64,000 nucleotides of DNA from CAWGET01 sp963821715 (lineage in GTDB: Bacteria > Bacteroidota > Ignavibacteria > Ignavibacteriales > Melioribacteraceae), in the NCBI GenBank assembly GCA_963821715.1, contig CAWGET010000006.1, positions 992,001-1,056,000 of the forward strand. Reading direction: 5' to 3'. The notes beneath the pieces are model-generated. The model saw only the letters and a list, made by a program, of their open reading frames with translations, ran no database searches and had not been told where the DNA came from. The position numbers were made by a program, and so were the translations under genes. Positions 1 through 8,572 of the stretch are shown here, in pieces. How positions within the stretch are numbered: position 1 is the stretch's first letter; each line of letters starts with the position of its first letter.

Positions 1-1
1 G

Positions 2-1609
2 TATGGTCACTCCGATCTTGTATCAAAAATGGGGATGGATTCTTTACTCGAAAGTAAAGACGATTTAGTTGAAACCGATTCATCAAAAGCTGAAGAATTA
101 CCGGAAGATCTCGAAAAACTTGGACCTACTTATATTAAACTCGGACAATTTTTATCGACAAGATCCGATCTTCTTCCTTCAGAATATCTTGATGCGCTGT
201 CTCGTCTTCAGGATGAAGTGGAACCGGTTCCGTTTGAAGTTGTGGAAAAAACCTTTGCAGCCGAACTTGGCGTAAGAATTTCAAAGGCCTTTTTAAATTT
301 TGACGAAGAACCGATGGCGGCAGCTTCATTGGGACAAGTACATAAAGCCGAATTGCGAAGCGGGAAAATAGTTGCGGTTAAAATTCAACGTCCGGATATC
401 CGCGACAAAATTTTTACCGACCTTGAAGCGTTTGAAGATGTTGCTGAATTTTTAGACGAGCATACGGAAGCAGGGGAAAAATTAAAATTCAAAGTGATGA
501 TTGAAGAGTTTCGCAAAGCTTTAATCCGCGAGCTCGATTACAAAACCGAAGCGCGGAATCTAACTACAATAAAAAATAATCTTAAAGATTATCCTAATAT
601 TGTAATTCCTCTTCCGGTTGAAGATTATACAACTTCCAAAATTTTAACAATGGAATTCATTGTCGGCAAAAAGATAACCCAGATTACACCTTTGGGTAAA
701 ATGGATTTCGACGGCAAGGCTCTCGCGGACGAACTCTTCAAAGCCTATCTTCAGCAGATTTTGGTAGATGGTTTTTATCACGCCGACCCTCATCCCGGAA
801 ATATTTTTATTACCGAAGATCATAAGCTGGCGCTCCTCGATCTAGGAATGGTTGCTCACGTTTCTGATAGAGTTCAAAAAAAATTACTGCAGTTTCTTTT
901 TGATGTTAGCGAAGGAAACGGAGAAAGCGCGGGTAAACACATTTTGGAGATGAGCGAAAAAACTGAGGACTTTAATGAGAAAGAATTTTACTCAAAGATC
1001 AATGACCTCGTGATTAAATACCAGAACTTATCCGTTTCTCAAATTGAAGTCGGACGAATAGTTTTAGAGGTAACCCAAATTTCCACCAATACCGGAATAA
1101 TATTCCCGCGCGAAATGACTCTTCTGGGTAAAAGTCTGCTCAATTTGGATAAAGTCGGCAGAAGTCTCGATCCCGATTTCAATCCTAACGAATCGATACA
1201 TCGTCATTCAGCAGATCTTCTTTCAGATAAGATGCGCCAGGACGCTTCCGCAAAAGGATTTTTTAATACGTTGCTGGATACAAAAGAATTTTTTACGATG
1301 CTCCCCGAAAGGATAAATACAATTCTCGGGAATTTAGCAACAAATAAATTGTCGGTAAACGTAAACGCGATTGATGAAAAATACTTAATGACCGGAATTC
1401 AGAAAATTGCAAACCGAGTTACTTCCGGTTTAATTCTTGCCGCTTTAATAATCGGCGCGGCTTTGATGATGAACGTTCCAACGAATTTTACGGTTTTCGG
1501 TTATCCGGGAATCGCGATTATCTTTTTCCTTATTGCGGCCGTCGGCGGTTTAGCGCTCGTTTATCAAATAATTTTCGGAGATGAGAAAAAACAGAAAGAG
1601 CACAAATAA
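2..1609 (+). CDS. ABC1/UbiB-family atypical protein kinase, 5' end cut by window
   Basis: This is a UbiB/AarF (ABC1) family kinase-like ATPase. Members support ubiquinone or menaquinone biosynthesis or lipid homeostasis at the membrane. The frame is open to the first bases of the window, so the true start lies upstream; an ATG at 29 is only internal. Counting from that ATG, the family signature KLGPTYIKLGQFLSTR is at residues 30-45. The Ala-rich loop that replaces the P-loop (AAASLGQVHKA) is near 97-107, the VAIK-type lysine is at 118, HADPHPGN is at 251-258 and the metal-binding DLG is at 271-273. Two hydrophobic segments near 466-487 and 492-514 form the usual C-terminal membrane anchor. 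The stop overlaps the next start by one base (TAATG), so the two genes are probably cotranscribed. The family call is firm; the substrate is not known. Confidence 0.9.
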   Translation, partial: YGHSDLVSKMGMDSLLESKDDLVETDSSKAEELPEDLEKLGPTYIKLGQFLSTRSDLLPSEYLDALSRLQDEVEPVPFEVVEKTFAAELGVRISKAFLNFDEEPMAAASLGQVHKAELRSGKIVAVKIQRPDIRDKIFTDLEAFEDVAEFLDEHTEAGEKLKFKVMIEEFRKALIRELDYKTEARNLTTIKNNLKDYPNIVIPLPVEDYTTSKILTMEFIVGKKITQITPLGKMDFDGKALADELFKAYLQQILVDGFYHADPHPGNIFITEDHKLALLDLGMVAHVSDRVQKKLLQFLFDVSEGNGESAGKHILEMSEKTEDFNEKEFYSKINDLVIKYQNLSVSQIEVGRIVLEVTQISTNTGIIFPREMTLLGKSLLNLDKVGRSLDPDFNPNESIHRHSADLLSDKMRQDASAKGFFNTLLDTKEFFTMLPERINTILGNLATNKLSVNVNAIDEKYLMTGIQKIANRVTSGLILAALIIGAALMMNVPTNFTVFGYPGIAIIFFLIAAVGGLALVYQIIFGDEKKQKEHK

Positions 1610-2316
1610 TGTTAGAGATAGCATCTGTTTTAATACTCGCATCCGTACATCTGTTTGCACAGAAATTAACATTCATCCAATATAAACCTCGCAGCGCTTA
1701 TCTTTCCTTTGCCGGCGGAGTAAGCGTCGCTTATGTTTTCATTCACCTTCTTCCTGAACTTTTAGAAGCGCAAAAATTTTTAGAAGAAGACCTGCTCGCT
1801 TCAGTAAAATATTTAGAAAATCATGCGTTTTTAATCGCGCTTATTGGGTTAATAGTTTTTTACGGACTTGAACGCCTCGCGAAAATTCATAAGAAGAAAA
1901 CGAAAAGTTTTTCCCCCAAGTTATACTGGATCCATATTTTCTCGTTTGCCGTTTATAATTTTATAATCGGTTACGGAATTTTACATAGAGAAAATATGAG
2001 CGATAAAAGCCTTGTATTTTACTCAATAGCAATGGCGCTTCATTTTGTGGTAAATGATTTCGGACTTTACAATCACTTTGAAGAACGCTATTTAAAGTCG
2101 GGCAGATGGGCTCTTACATTTTCTATTTTACTCGGATATACCGCCGGGATTTTTATTGAAGTTAGCGAAGGTGTTTTAATAATTTTGATTTCGTTTATTT
2201 CCGGTGGAATTATTTTGAATATTTTAAAAGAAGAACTTCCCGAAGAAAAAGAAAGTAAATTTTCGGCGTTTCTTATCGGAACTTTACTCTATACTGTAAT
2301 GCTTCTTGCTATCTGA
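1609..2316 (+). CDS. ZIP-like multi-pass membrane protein
   Basis: A 235-residue integral membrane protein with about seven or eight hydrophobic segments. The order of short helices, GGVSVAYVFIHLLPEL near the N-terminus, ALHFVVNDFGL in the middle and GGIILNILKEELPEE near the end, resembles the ZIP metal-transporter fold, where a His/Asp-containing helix lines the path and a later helix ends in a Leu-Pro-Glu motif. The classical HxxPHE-type double motif of true ZIP zinc transporters is not obvious, so metal transport is only a suggestion. It starts on the last base of the upstream kinase stop codon, which implies translational coupling. No typical signal peptide is needed because the first helix is the anchor. 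Confidence 0.6.
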   Translation: MLEIASVLILASVHLFAQKLTFIQYKPRSAYLSFAGGVSVAYVFIHLLPELLEAQKFLEEDLLASVKYLENHAFLIALIGLIVFYGLERLAKIHKKKTKSFSPKLYWIHIFSFAVYNFIIGYGILHRENMSDKSLVFYSIAMALHFVVNDFGLYNHFEERYLKSGRWALTFSILLGYTAGIFIEVSEGVLIILISFISGGIILNILKEELPEEKESKFSAFLIGTLLYTVMLLAI

Positions 2317-2416
2317 TTTTTATTATAGAAGTCATCGCAGTTTTCAGAACGGATAGAAATATTCAGCGATACAGAAACAATTGAATTTCAGTAAAATAAA
2401 AATCATAAATAAAAAT

Positions 2417-2881
2417 ATGTACAAAACAATTGGCGTCATCTCGGATACCCACGGACTTTTACGGCCGGAAGTTTCACAAATTTTATCCGGAGTAGATTTG
2501 ATAATTCACGCGGGAGATATAGGCGATTTAGAAATTATTGAAGCATTAAAAAAGATAGCAAAAGTTGAAGCAATAAAAGGGAATGTGGATAAAGACATTA
2601 GGTTTGATGACTTGCCCGAAACCAAAATGTTCGAATTCGAAGGTAAATGGTTTTATCTTATCCACAATCTGAACGAACTTGATCTTGATCCGAAAGCGGC
2701 AGGAATTGATGTTGTGATTAGCGGGCATTCCCATCAGCCAAAAATATTTTATAAAAATCATGTTTTATATCTGAATCCCGGTTCAGCGGGAAAACGGAGA
2801 TTCAAATTGCCCGTTACCGCGGCTATAATTAGAATAGCCAAAAATGTAGAAGCGGAAATAATAAATATTATTGAAGAATAG
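2417..2881 (+). CDS. YfcE/MJ0936-family metallophosphoesterase
   Basis: A 154-residue calcineurin-like phosphoesterase of the YfcE/MJ0936 type, a small cytoplasmic metal-dependent phosphodiesterase whose natural substrate is usually unknown. The metal-binding motifs appear in order: ISDTHG (DxH) at the N-terminus, HAGDIGD (GD), KGNVD (GNxD/N), and ISGHSHQP (GHxH) followed by NPGSAGKRR. An in-frame TTG at 2381 would add twelve residues, but the family begins directly at the MYKTIGVISDTHG strand, so the ATG at 2417 is preferred. It follows the ZIP-like gene by about 100 bases on the same strand. Confidence 0.88.
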   Translation: MYKTIGVISDTHGLLRPEVSQILSGVDLIIHAGDIGDLEIIEALKKIAKVEAIKGNVDKDIRFDDLPETKMFEFEGKWFYLIHNLNELDLDPKAAGIDVVISGHSHQPKIFYKNHVLYLNPGSAGKRRFKLPVTAAIIRIAKNVEAEIINIIEE

Positions 2882-2947
2882 TTGAGTTTCCGAACTCGAT
2901 CAGGAGTTGTATTTCAGTAGCATTTTTTCAGCCGGAGTGTAATTGTT

Positions 2948-3796
2948 ATGAATAAAAAATTTCCTCTTCACGGAACTATCGGAATAATTTTAATAGCCGT
3001 ATTCTGGTATTTGAACTGGAATCTAAATGGTCTCCGGACTCATTGGGGATTTTTCTTTCTCTGGCTCGGTTATATTTTATTTGTCGACGGATTGGTCTTC
3101 AAAATAAAAGGTTCTTCTCTTTTATCCAGATCTGCAAAAAAATTTATTTTTCTATTTCTAATTTCAGCGCCGGCTTGGTGGATCTTTGAAGGTTTTAATT
3201 CAATAACACAAAACTGGCGTTATCTCGGCAAAGAATATTTCAGTGATCTGGAATATTTTCTTTTAGCAAGCTTAAGTTTTTCCACCGTTATTCCGGCAGT
3301 TTTTGAAACCGCTGAACTGATCGCAACCACTTCATTCACAAATAAATTCAGAAATTGGAGGAAAATAAATCCTACTAAAAATGTTTTAGTCGGTTTTATT
3401 CTAACAGGCATTTTTCTTTTTATGATGATAATTATATTTCCTGAAATATTTTTCCCATTCGTTTGGGCAACGGTTTTTCTAATTTTGGAACCTTTAAATC
3501 ATCTAATAAAAAATAAAACCCTTTTCGATTTTTGGGAAGCCGGCAATTGGAAGCCTGTGGTTTCACTCGCAATCGGATGTTTGATATGCGGATTTTTCTG
3601 GGAGATGTGGAATTTTTACTCATATCCTAAGTGGGAATATCATTTACCGATTGCAAATTTCCTTCATGTTTTTGAGATGCCGGTTCTCGGGTATCTCGGC
3701 TATCTCACTTTTCCGCTCGAATTATTCTCAATCTATCATCTAACCGGAAGATTTTTTGAACCCAAAAGCGATAAATCATTCTTACAAATTGATTAA
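2948..3796 (+). CDS. hypothetical multi-pass membrane protein
   Basis: I do not recognise this 282-residue protein. It is strongly hydrophobic with roughly seven or eight membrane segments, starting with HGTIGIILIAVFWYLNW. It is rich in Trp and Phe, including the short motifs PAWWIFEGFN and GFFWEMWNFYSYPKWEY, in which acidic residues sit beside tryptophans at predicted membrane borders. There is no signal peptide apart from the first helix and no catalytic motif I can name. It lies between the phosphoesterase and marC on the same strand with short gaps, so the run may be cotranscribed. Length and continuous frame support a real gene. Confidence 0.7.
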   Translation: MNKKFPLHGTIGIILIAVFWYLNWNLNGLRTHWGFFFLWLGYILFVDGLVFKIKGSSLLSRSAKKFIFLFLISAPAWWIFEGFNSITQNWRYLGKEYFSDLEYFLLASLSFSTVIPAVFETAELIATTSFTNKFRNWRKINPTKNVLVGFILTGIFLFMMIIIFPEIFFPFVWATVFLILEPLNHLIKNKTLFDFWEAGNWKPVVSLAIGCLICGFFWEMWNFYSYPKWEYHLPIANFLHVFEMPVLGYLGYLTFPLELFSIYHLTGRFFEPKSDKSFLQID

Positions 3797-3847
3797 TTCA
3801 GATAAATGTTTTATAATATAAAATTATCCAATTGGGCAGATTAAACT

Positions 3848-4561
3848 ATGAAATGGGGACTGATAACAAACTTCGCCATCGCGCTTCTCGCAATTATAAA
3901 TCCCATAGGTAAGATACCCCTCTGGCTAGACGCTTCGGGCGATCAGCAAAAAGACGTGCAAAACAGGCTTGCCGCATTAATAGTTTTTACGGCGGGAATT
4001 ATTCTCTTGATATTCCTCTTATTTGGGAAAGACGTTTTAACTTTTTTTAATATTGATCTTGCCAGCTTTAAGATCGGCGGCGGAATTGTAATCTTGCAGC
4101 TCGGTTTAAGTATGCTTCGCGGTAATGCCGTTAATATTGAGAAAGAAGAATTTGACGAAGATACCGGACTTATGGAACGTGTAAAATCACGGTTCCGGCG
4201 AGTAGTTATACCGATGGCTGTTCCGATGATCGCAGGTCCAGGATCCATAACAACCGTAATAATTTACGGCTCCCGCGCCGGTACCTTTACGGATTATGCA
4301 GCTCTTAGTGGAATTGTTTTAATAGCGCTGGCCTCTGTCTACCTTATTCTAATAAGCGGAACTACTATTAAAAACTATACCGGCGAACTTCCGCTGATGG
4401 TTATAACGCGCTTATTTGGATTAATTCTCATCGCTATCGCAATACAGCTAATGGTTGAGGGACTTGGGGAAGTATTTCCGAGCTGGTTGGAATCTAACGG
4501 TTCGGTTCCTCAATCACAATTACAAGATGATATACAAGCCGATAGCTCAGCTGTAAAATAA
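3848..4561 (+). CDS. MarC-family (UPF0056) integral membrane protein
   Basis: A 237-residue MarC/UPF0056 family membrane protein. The family is present in many bacteria and its transport role is not settled. Six membrane segments are visible. Family features include an N-terminal INPIGKIPLWLDA segment and VPMAxPMIAGPGSITTVI-like sequence (IPMAVPMIAGPGSITTV), the most conserved part of MarC proteins. The C-terminal tail after the last helix is short, polar and probably cytoplasmic. It reads toward the minus-strand dipeptidase gene; the 120 bases between them contain no hairpin I would call a terminator. Confidence 0.88.
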   Translation: MKWGLITNFAIALLAIINPIGKIPLWLDASGDQQKDVQNRLAALIVFTAGIILLIFLLFGKDVLTFFNIDLASFKIGGGIVILQLGLSMLRGNAVNIEKEEFDEDTGLMERVKSRFRRVVIPMAVPMIAGPGSITTVIIYGSRAGTFTDYAALSGIVLIALASVYLILISGTTIKNYTGELPLMVITRLFGLILIAIAIQLMVEGLGEVFPSWLESNGSVPQSQLQDDIQADSSAVK

Positions 4562-4683
4562 AAAACGGCAATAAGTGGCGCTTAGTTTACGGGTGAGTTA
4601 AGTTTATATAATTGTTCATAAAAAAGCGTTCATTTAAATTGATTGTTTCAGTTCCTTATTATTAACTCTTTTTCAATTTAACG

Positions 4684-6315
4684 TTATTGCATTGAAACTG
4701 ATTGTAAAACTCTCAGTACATTACCACCCAAGATTTTCTCTATATCATCCCTTGAATAGCCCGATTTCAACAACGCTTCTGTTAGGGTCGGGAAATTGGA
4801 AACGTCGTTTAATCGGGACACGATATTATCTCCAATACCGTCAAAATCGGAACCGAGCGCGACGTGATCAATACCGACTAAATCCACGATATAATTTATA
4901 TGCTTTATAACTGTTCCGATTGTTGCGGTTCTGCCATCGGTTAAAAATGGAGGATAAAAAACCACTCCGATTACGCCGCCACTCTCAGCGATTTTTATTA
5001 TTTGTTCGTCGTATAAATTTCTGTAATGATCCAGGATGGCTCTAACGCCGGAATGAGTGGCGATTATCGGTTTATCGGTAATCTGCAAAATATCTTCTAT
5101 GGTTTTTAATCCAGTATGCGAAACATCTATCATCATTCCGAGCGAATCCATTGTTCGGATTACATCTTTGCCAAAATCCGAAAGTCCCACAGTTTTCGAC
5201 CTGTCGTCTTTTGCCGAAACCGCCCAATCCGTGCTATTGTTCCAGGTTATCGTCAAATAGCGGACTCCGAGATTATACAAATTTTTTAATTTGTGGAGAT
5301 CATTTTCTATTGCGTGACCTCCTTCAACTGCTAGTATTCCCGCAATCTTCCCTTCGCTCGTAATTCTAACAGCGTCCTCGTAATTGTAAGCCTGCTCAAT
5401 TTCTGCCGAGTTTAATTCAATTTCATTTTTAAAAATATCAGCCATTCTTAATGCTTCTTCGTAAGGATTATTAGAATATCTAGAAGGACTTACCCAATCT
5501 GCAAAAAATTGAATATCGACGCCGCCGGTTTTCATTCTCGGAATATCAGTATGATTTTTATTATTTAAAACTCCAAGGTGATAACTAGGATCTGCCGCCA
5601 TTATTTCGAGAACGTCGTTGTGAAGATCAGCAAGAATAGCTTTTGAATGAATTGTTTCGAGAATAGTCTGGATAAATTCTCCGCCGGAAACCAAAGTTTG
5701 AATTGTATCGGGAACGTATGCAAATTTCGAAATGATTATTCTATAATTTTCCGAAGAAGATTTATATACATTCGATTCTGATATTCTTCCTCCGGATCTA
5801 ATCTTTGAAAGACCTTTACTGCCTGAACTTCCGTCAAGTTGAATCATTTTCTTAGTGAGAGCGCGATCTTTAAATCTGATAGTATAAAAATAAACACCGG
5901 CGCTCGCGGCTCCATTCCATTTAATGGTATAACTTCCTATATTTAGAATTTCTGATTTATAATCAAGCAATTCTCCTAAAATGTTATGAATCGTGATTTC
6001 CACTGTTCCCGCCTCAGGAATTTGAAAATCTATATTTGTTGAAGGGTTAAATGGATTAGGATAATTCTGTCTTACTCTAAAATCGTCCGGCAAGAAATCT
6101 TCTTCTATTCCTGCAACTAAATCATAATCCCAATTTCCATTAATATCTGAAAAGAGAGAATCAATAAAATTACTTTCCGTATTTCTAATTTCTATTAACG
6201 CATTATTTATTGGTTCTGAGGAGTTAAAATCTGTTACGCACCCGCCGATATTAGACGAATAAAAATTTTCAAAAACAAAAAGAATAAGTATAACTGGAAG
6301 AAGCCGCCTCTTCAT
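4684..6315 (-). CDS. secreted membrane-dipeptidase (peptidase M19) with internal sorting-like module
   Basis: A 543-residue exported protein. An N-terminal signal segment of about 22 residues is followed by the start of a carboxypeptidase-regulatory-like beta domain (about 24-68). A YPNPFNPST-type module (about 80-162) comes next, ending in GVYFYTIRFKD and KKMIQL, as in type IX secretion sorting domains. The remaining strands of the first domain follow (about 188-222), then a renal-dipeptidase-like M19 domain (about 226-540). Expected M19 zinc ligands are visible: HND at 232-234, AVEGGH with Glu331, DVSH with His400, THSG with His421, and GSDFDG. M19 enzymes hydrolyse dipeptides. The sequence IGGC at 23-26 could be a lipobox, but the Cys also fits the start of the regulatory domain. 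The sorting module is internal rather than C-terminal, which is unusual. The gene is convergent with marC and divergent from the BrkB gene. Confidence 0.88.
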   Translation of the reverse strand: MKRRLLPVILILFVFENFYSSNIGGCVTDFNSSEPINNALIEIRNTESNFIDSLFSDINGNWDYDLVAGIEEDFLPDDFRVRQNYPNPFNPSTNIDFQIPEAGTVEITIHNILGELLDYKSEILNIGSYTIKWNGAASAGVYFYTIRFKDRALTKKMIQLDGSSGSKGLSKIRSGGRISESNVYKSSSENYRIIISKFAYVPDTIQTLVSGGEFIQTILETIHSKAILADLHNDVLEIMAADPSYHLGVLNNKNHTDIPRMKTGGVDIQFFADWVSPSRYSNNPYEEALRMADIFKNEIELNSAEIEQAYNYEDAVRITSEGKIAGILAVEGGHAIENDLHKLKNLYNLGVRYLTITWNNSTDWAVSAKDDRSKTVGLSDFGKDVIRTMDSLGMMIDVSHTGLKTIEDILQITDKPIIATHSGVRAILDHYRNLYDEQIIKIAESGGVIGVVFYPPFLTDGRTATIGTVIKHINYIVDLVGIDHVALGSDFDGIGDNIVSRLNDVSNFPTLTEALLKSGYSRDDIEKILGGNVLRVLQSVSMQ

Positions 6316-6343
6316 AAAAAAGCCCTTTCATATTTTCTAAAAC

Positions 6344-6373
6344 TTGACAATTAAGTTACAACTTATCTATATT
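6344..6373 (+). promoter_or_regulatory. candidate sigma-70-like promoter for the BrkB gene
   Basis: A TTGACA hexamer (6344-6349) and TATATT (6368-6373) are separated by 18 bases in the gap between the divergent dipeptidase and BrkB genes. The position gives a leader of about 70 bases to the ATG at 6449. The match is by eye only, and this phylum may use a different consensus. Confidence 0.4.
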
Positions 6374-6448
6374 AAAAATAGGTGCAAATTAAGCCGATAT
6401 CATACGATTATAAAAATCATTTCTAAAAATTTTAATTAAATCGAAAAT

Positions 6449-7327
6449 ATGAACTTTAAAGAAATTTGGAAATTTACGAAAGATACAATTAAGTGTTACA
6501 GTGATGACAATATTCCGAAGCTCGCGGCGTCTTTAACTTATTATACTATTTTTTCTATCGCTCCGATAATTTTGATTGTTATAACTGTTGCCGGAATATT
6601 TTTCGGGCGTGAAGCGATTCAGGGACAAATAACGCAAAATTTAAGCAGATTCGTAAAACCCGAAACCGCTTCACTAATCGAATCTGTCGTAAAGAATACG
6701 AGCGAAATGGGAACGGGAATATTTGCAATTGTCTTTGGAGTTATTGTATTGATCATTGGAGCGACTACTGTTTTTATGGATATGCAGGATTCGCTTAACA
6801 TTGTTTGGCGAGTTAAAAAAAATCCTAACAGCGGAATTTGGGACTTAGTTAAGAGCCGCTTGATTGCTTTTGTAATTGTTATCGGCGCCGGAGTTCTTCT
6901 CCTTCTTTCTTTTCTTATTACTTCACTTATTCCGGTTCTACAAGATCTGATCACTCAGTTTATTCCGGTTCCGCAGTTTCTGCTTAATTTACTCGGTTAT
7001 ATAATTTCTTTCACTGTTGTATTTGTGATGTTCTTAATGATCTTCAAGGTTCTTCCCGATGTTGAACTGAAAACTCGCGACGTTGCAATAGGAACTTTTG
7101 TAACTACAGCTCTATTTGTTCTGGGACAGTTCTTAATAGGATTATATTTAAATAGCGCATCAGTGGGAGAGCGGTTTGGTCCTGCAGGCGCTCTTATAGC
7201 TTTCCTCGTTTGGGTTTATTACACATCACAGGTAATTTTTATCGGCGCGGAAATCACGTATTCATATGCAGTAAAATACGGCTCGGGAATTATTCCGAGC
7301 AGCCATGCCGTTTCTGCGGATAGTTAA
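6449..7327 (+). CDS. YihY/BrkB-family inner membrane protein
   Basis: A 292-residue YihY/virulence-factor-BrkB family protein (once mis-named ribonuclease BN). Members are six-helix inner-membrane proteins of uncertain function. The conserved N-terminal block KLAASLTYYTIFSIAPI and the C-terminal block FGPAGALIAFLVWVYY, followed by a GAE/T-Y segment, are typical. A long amphipathic loop links helices one and two. It is transcribed away from the dipeptidase gene with a plausible promoter in between. Its stop overlaps the stop of the CPA antiporter gene on the other strand by four bases, a tight convergent arrangement. Confidence 0.9.
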   Translation: MNFKEIWKFTKDTIKCYSDDNIPKLAASLTYYTIFSIAPIILIVITVAGIFFGREAIQGQITQNLSRFVKPETASLIESVVKNTSEMGTGIFAIVFGVIVLIIGATTVFMDMQDSLNIVWRVKKNPNSGIWDLVKSRLIAFVIVIGAGVLLLLSFLITSLIPVLQDLITQFIPVPQFLLNLLGYIISFTVVFVMFLMIFKVLPDVELKTRDVAIGTFVTTALFVLGQFLIGLYLNSASVGERFGPAGALIAFLVWVYYTSQVIFIGAEITYSYAVKYGSGIIPSSHAVSADS

Positions 7328-8556
7328 TCTTCTTCATCCTTATTTTCTTCTTTGAATCTTTTTGTAAATGGTGTTGCTGTAATTCCATGAATAATTATTG
7401 ATGAAAAAATGATCAATGTTCCTAGTATCCAGATTTTTTCATCTCCAATCTCGCTAAGAGAAAAACTAATATAATAAAGCGCTGCAACTCCGATCGGTCC
7501 AAACCATCCCACGAAAGCCGCATCTCTGCTGCCTTTTATAGGTTTAAAAAGCTTCTTTAGCAAATATACAAAAGGAAGTCTGCGGAATAGTAATATTGCA
7601 ATGCAGAGAATTATTCCCAACCAACCGACTTCTCCCCATTTGCCCCATGGAAGAACCATTCCGAATAAAACAAAAACCGGCAGAGTAAAAAAATGATTAA
7701 CTGCTTCCTGGACATTATCCTCTTGCGATCTCTCTTTTGCCTTCACATATTTTCCGAAAGTTAATCCTGCAACGAAGACTGAAAAAATTCCGTCTGTACC
7801 AATTATTTTAGCAACAGTCAATGATATTAATGAAATTGCAATAGTATAGCTTAGGAAATAAACATTCTCAATTGTTCCTTTATCTTCGGCAAGTATTAAT
7901 AATTTAGCGCTGATGTACCCGATTATTATTCCTGCTAATGTGGCGCCGCCAACTCTCCACAAAATTATTTTGAAGAACCATTCACTTAAGGCAGTTTCAG
8001 TTGAAAATTGATAAAGTAATATAGGCAGTAAAACAAAAGGGTATGCCAGACCATCGTTTGCTCCGGCTTCGCTGGAAATAAATCTTCTTAAACGGCCGGG
8101 GATTTTACTTTCTGCAAGATTTCCTGTAACTATAGCAGAAGCGACTACCGGATCTGTTGGAGTGATGGAACCGCCGATGATCATTGCGATCAAAAATGGA
8201 ACTCCTGCTATTGCATATGTTAAAATTCCGCTGGAAAGAAACATCAAAGTCATTCCGAGTAAAAGTATAATTAGAATTGAAGTTCTATATTTTTTTATGT
8301 AATCGAAAGGAATTCTCAATGCTACACTCATTAAGGCTATTGCCAGCGTTACTCTTGAAGTTTCTTCTACAATTTTATGATAATTACTCATCGTCAAAGG
8401 GTTCATCAAGTTCAGTATTTCCGGTCCAAGCAGAATACCAAAAATAGTTGCGATCAAGGGAACTGAGAGATATAATTTATCTTTTATAATTTTTGAATAA
8501 AGCCCAATGCCAAAAACTATTAATCCAATTACCAATAAAATATAATTCAGGTCCAT
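7324..8556 (-). CDS. CPA1-type cation:proton antiporter
   Basis: A 410-residue sodium (or potassium)/proton antiporter of the monovalent cation:proton antiporter (CPA) superfamily. About 12-13 membrane segments are visible. The TPTDPVVA motif in the middle and the acidic SSEAGANDGLAYP motif, whose Asn-Asp pair sits at the ion site in CPA1 proteins, support the call. The protein lacks the large cytoplasmic C-terminal tail of many NhaP proteins and stops shortly after the last helix with a charged KRFKEENKDEED tail. It is the third gene of a minus-strand run after the YetF-like gene and trkH, with only 16 bases between trkH and this gene. The context suggests joint control of K+ uptake and Na+/H+ exchange. 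Confidence 0.9.
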   Translation of the reverse strand: MDLNYILLVIGLIVFGIGLYSKIIKDKLYLSVPLIATIFGILLGPEILNLMNPLTMSNYHKIVEETSRVTLAIALMSVALRIPFDYIKKYRTSILIILLLGMTLMFLSSGILTYAIAGVPFLIAMIIGGSITPTDPVVASAIVTGNLAESKIPGRLRRFISSEAGANDGLAYPFVLLPILLYQFSTETALSEWFFKIILWRVGGATLAGIIIGYISAKLLILAEDKGTIENVYFLSYTIAISLISLTVAKIIGTDGIFSVFVAGLTFGKYVKAKERSQEDNVQEAVNHFFTLPVFVLFGMVLPWGKWGEVGWLGIILCIAILLFRRLPFVYLLKKLFKPIKGSRDAAFVGWFGPIGVAALYYISFSLSEIGDEKIWILGTLIIFSSIIIHGITATPFTKRFKEENKDEED

Positions 8557-8572
8557 AGCTCATTTATCCATT

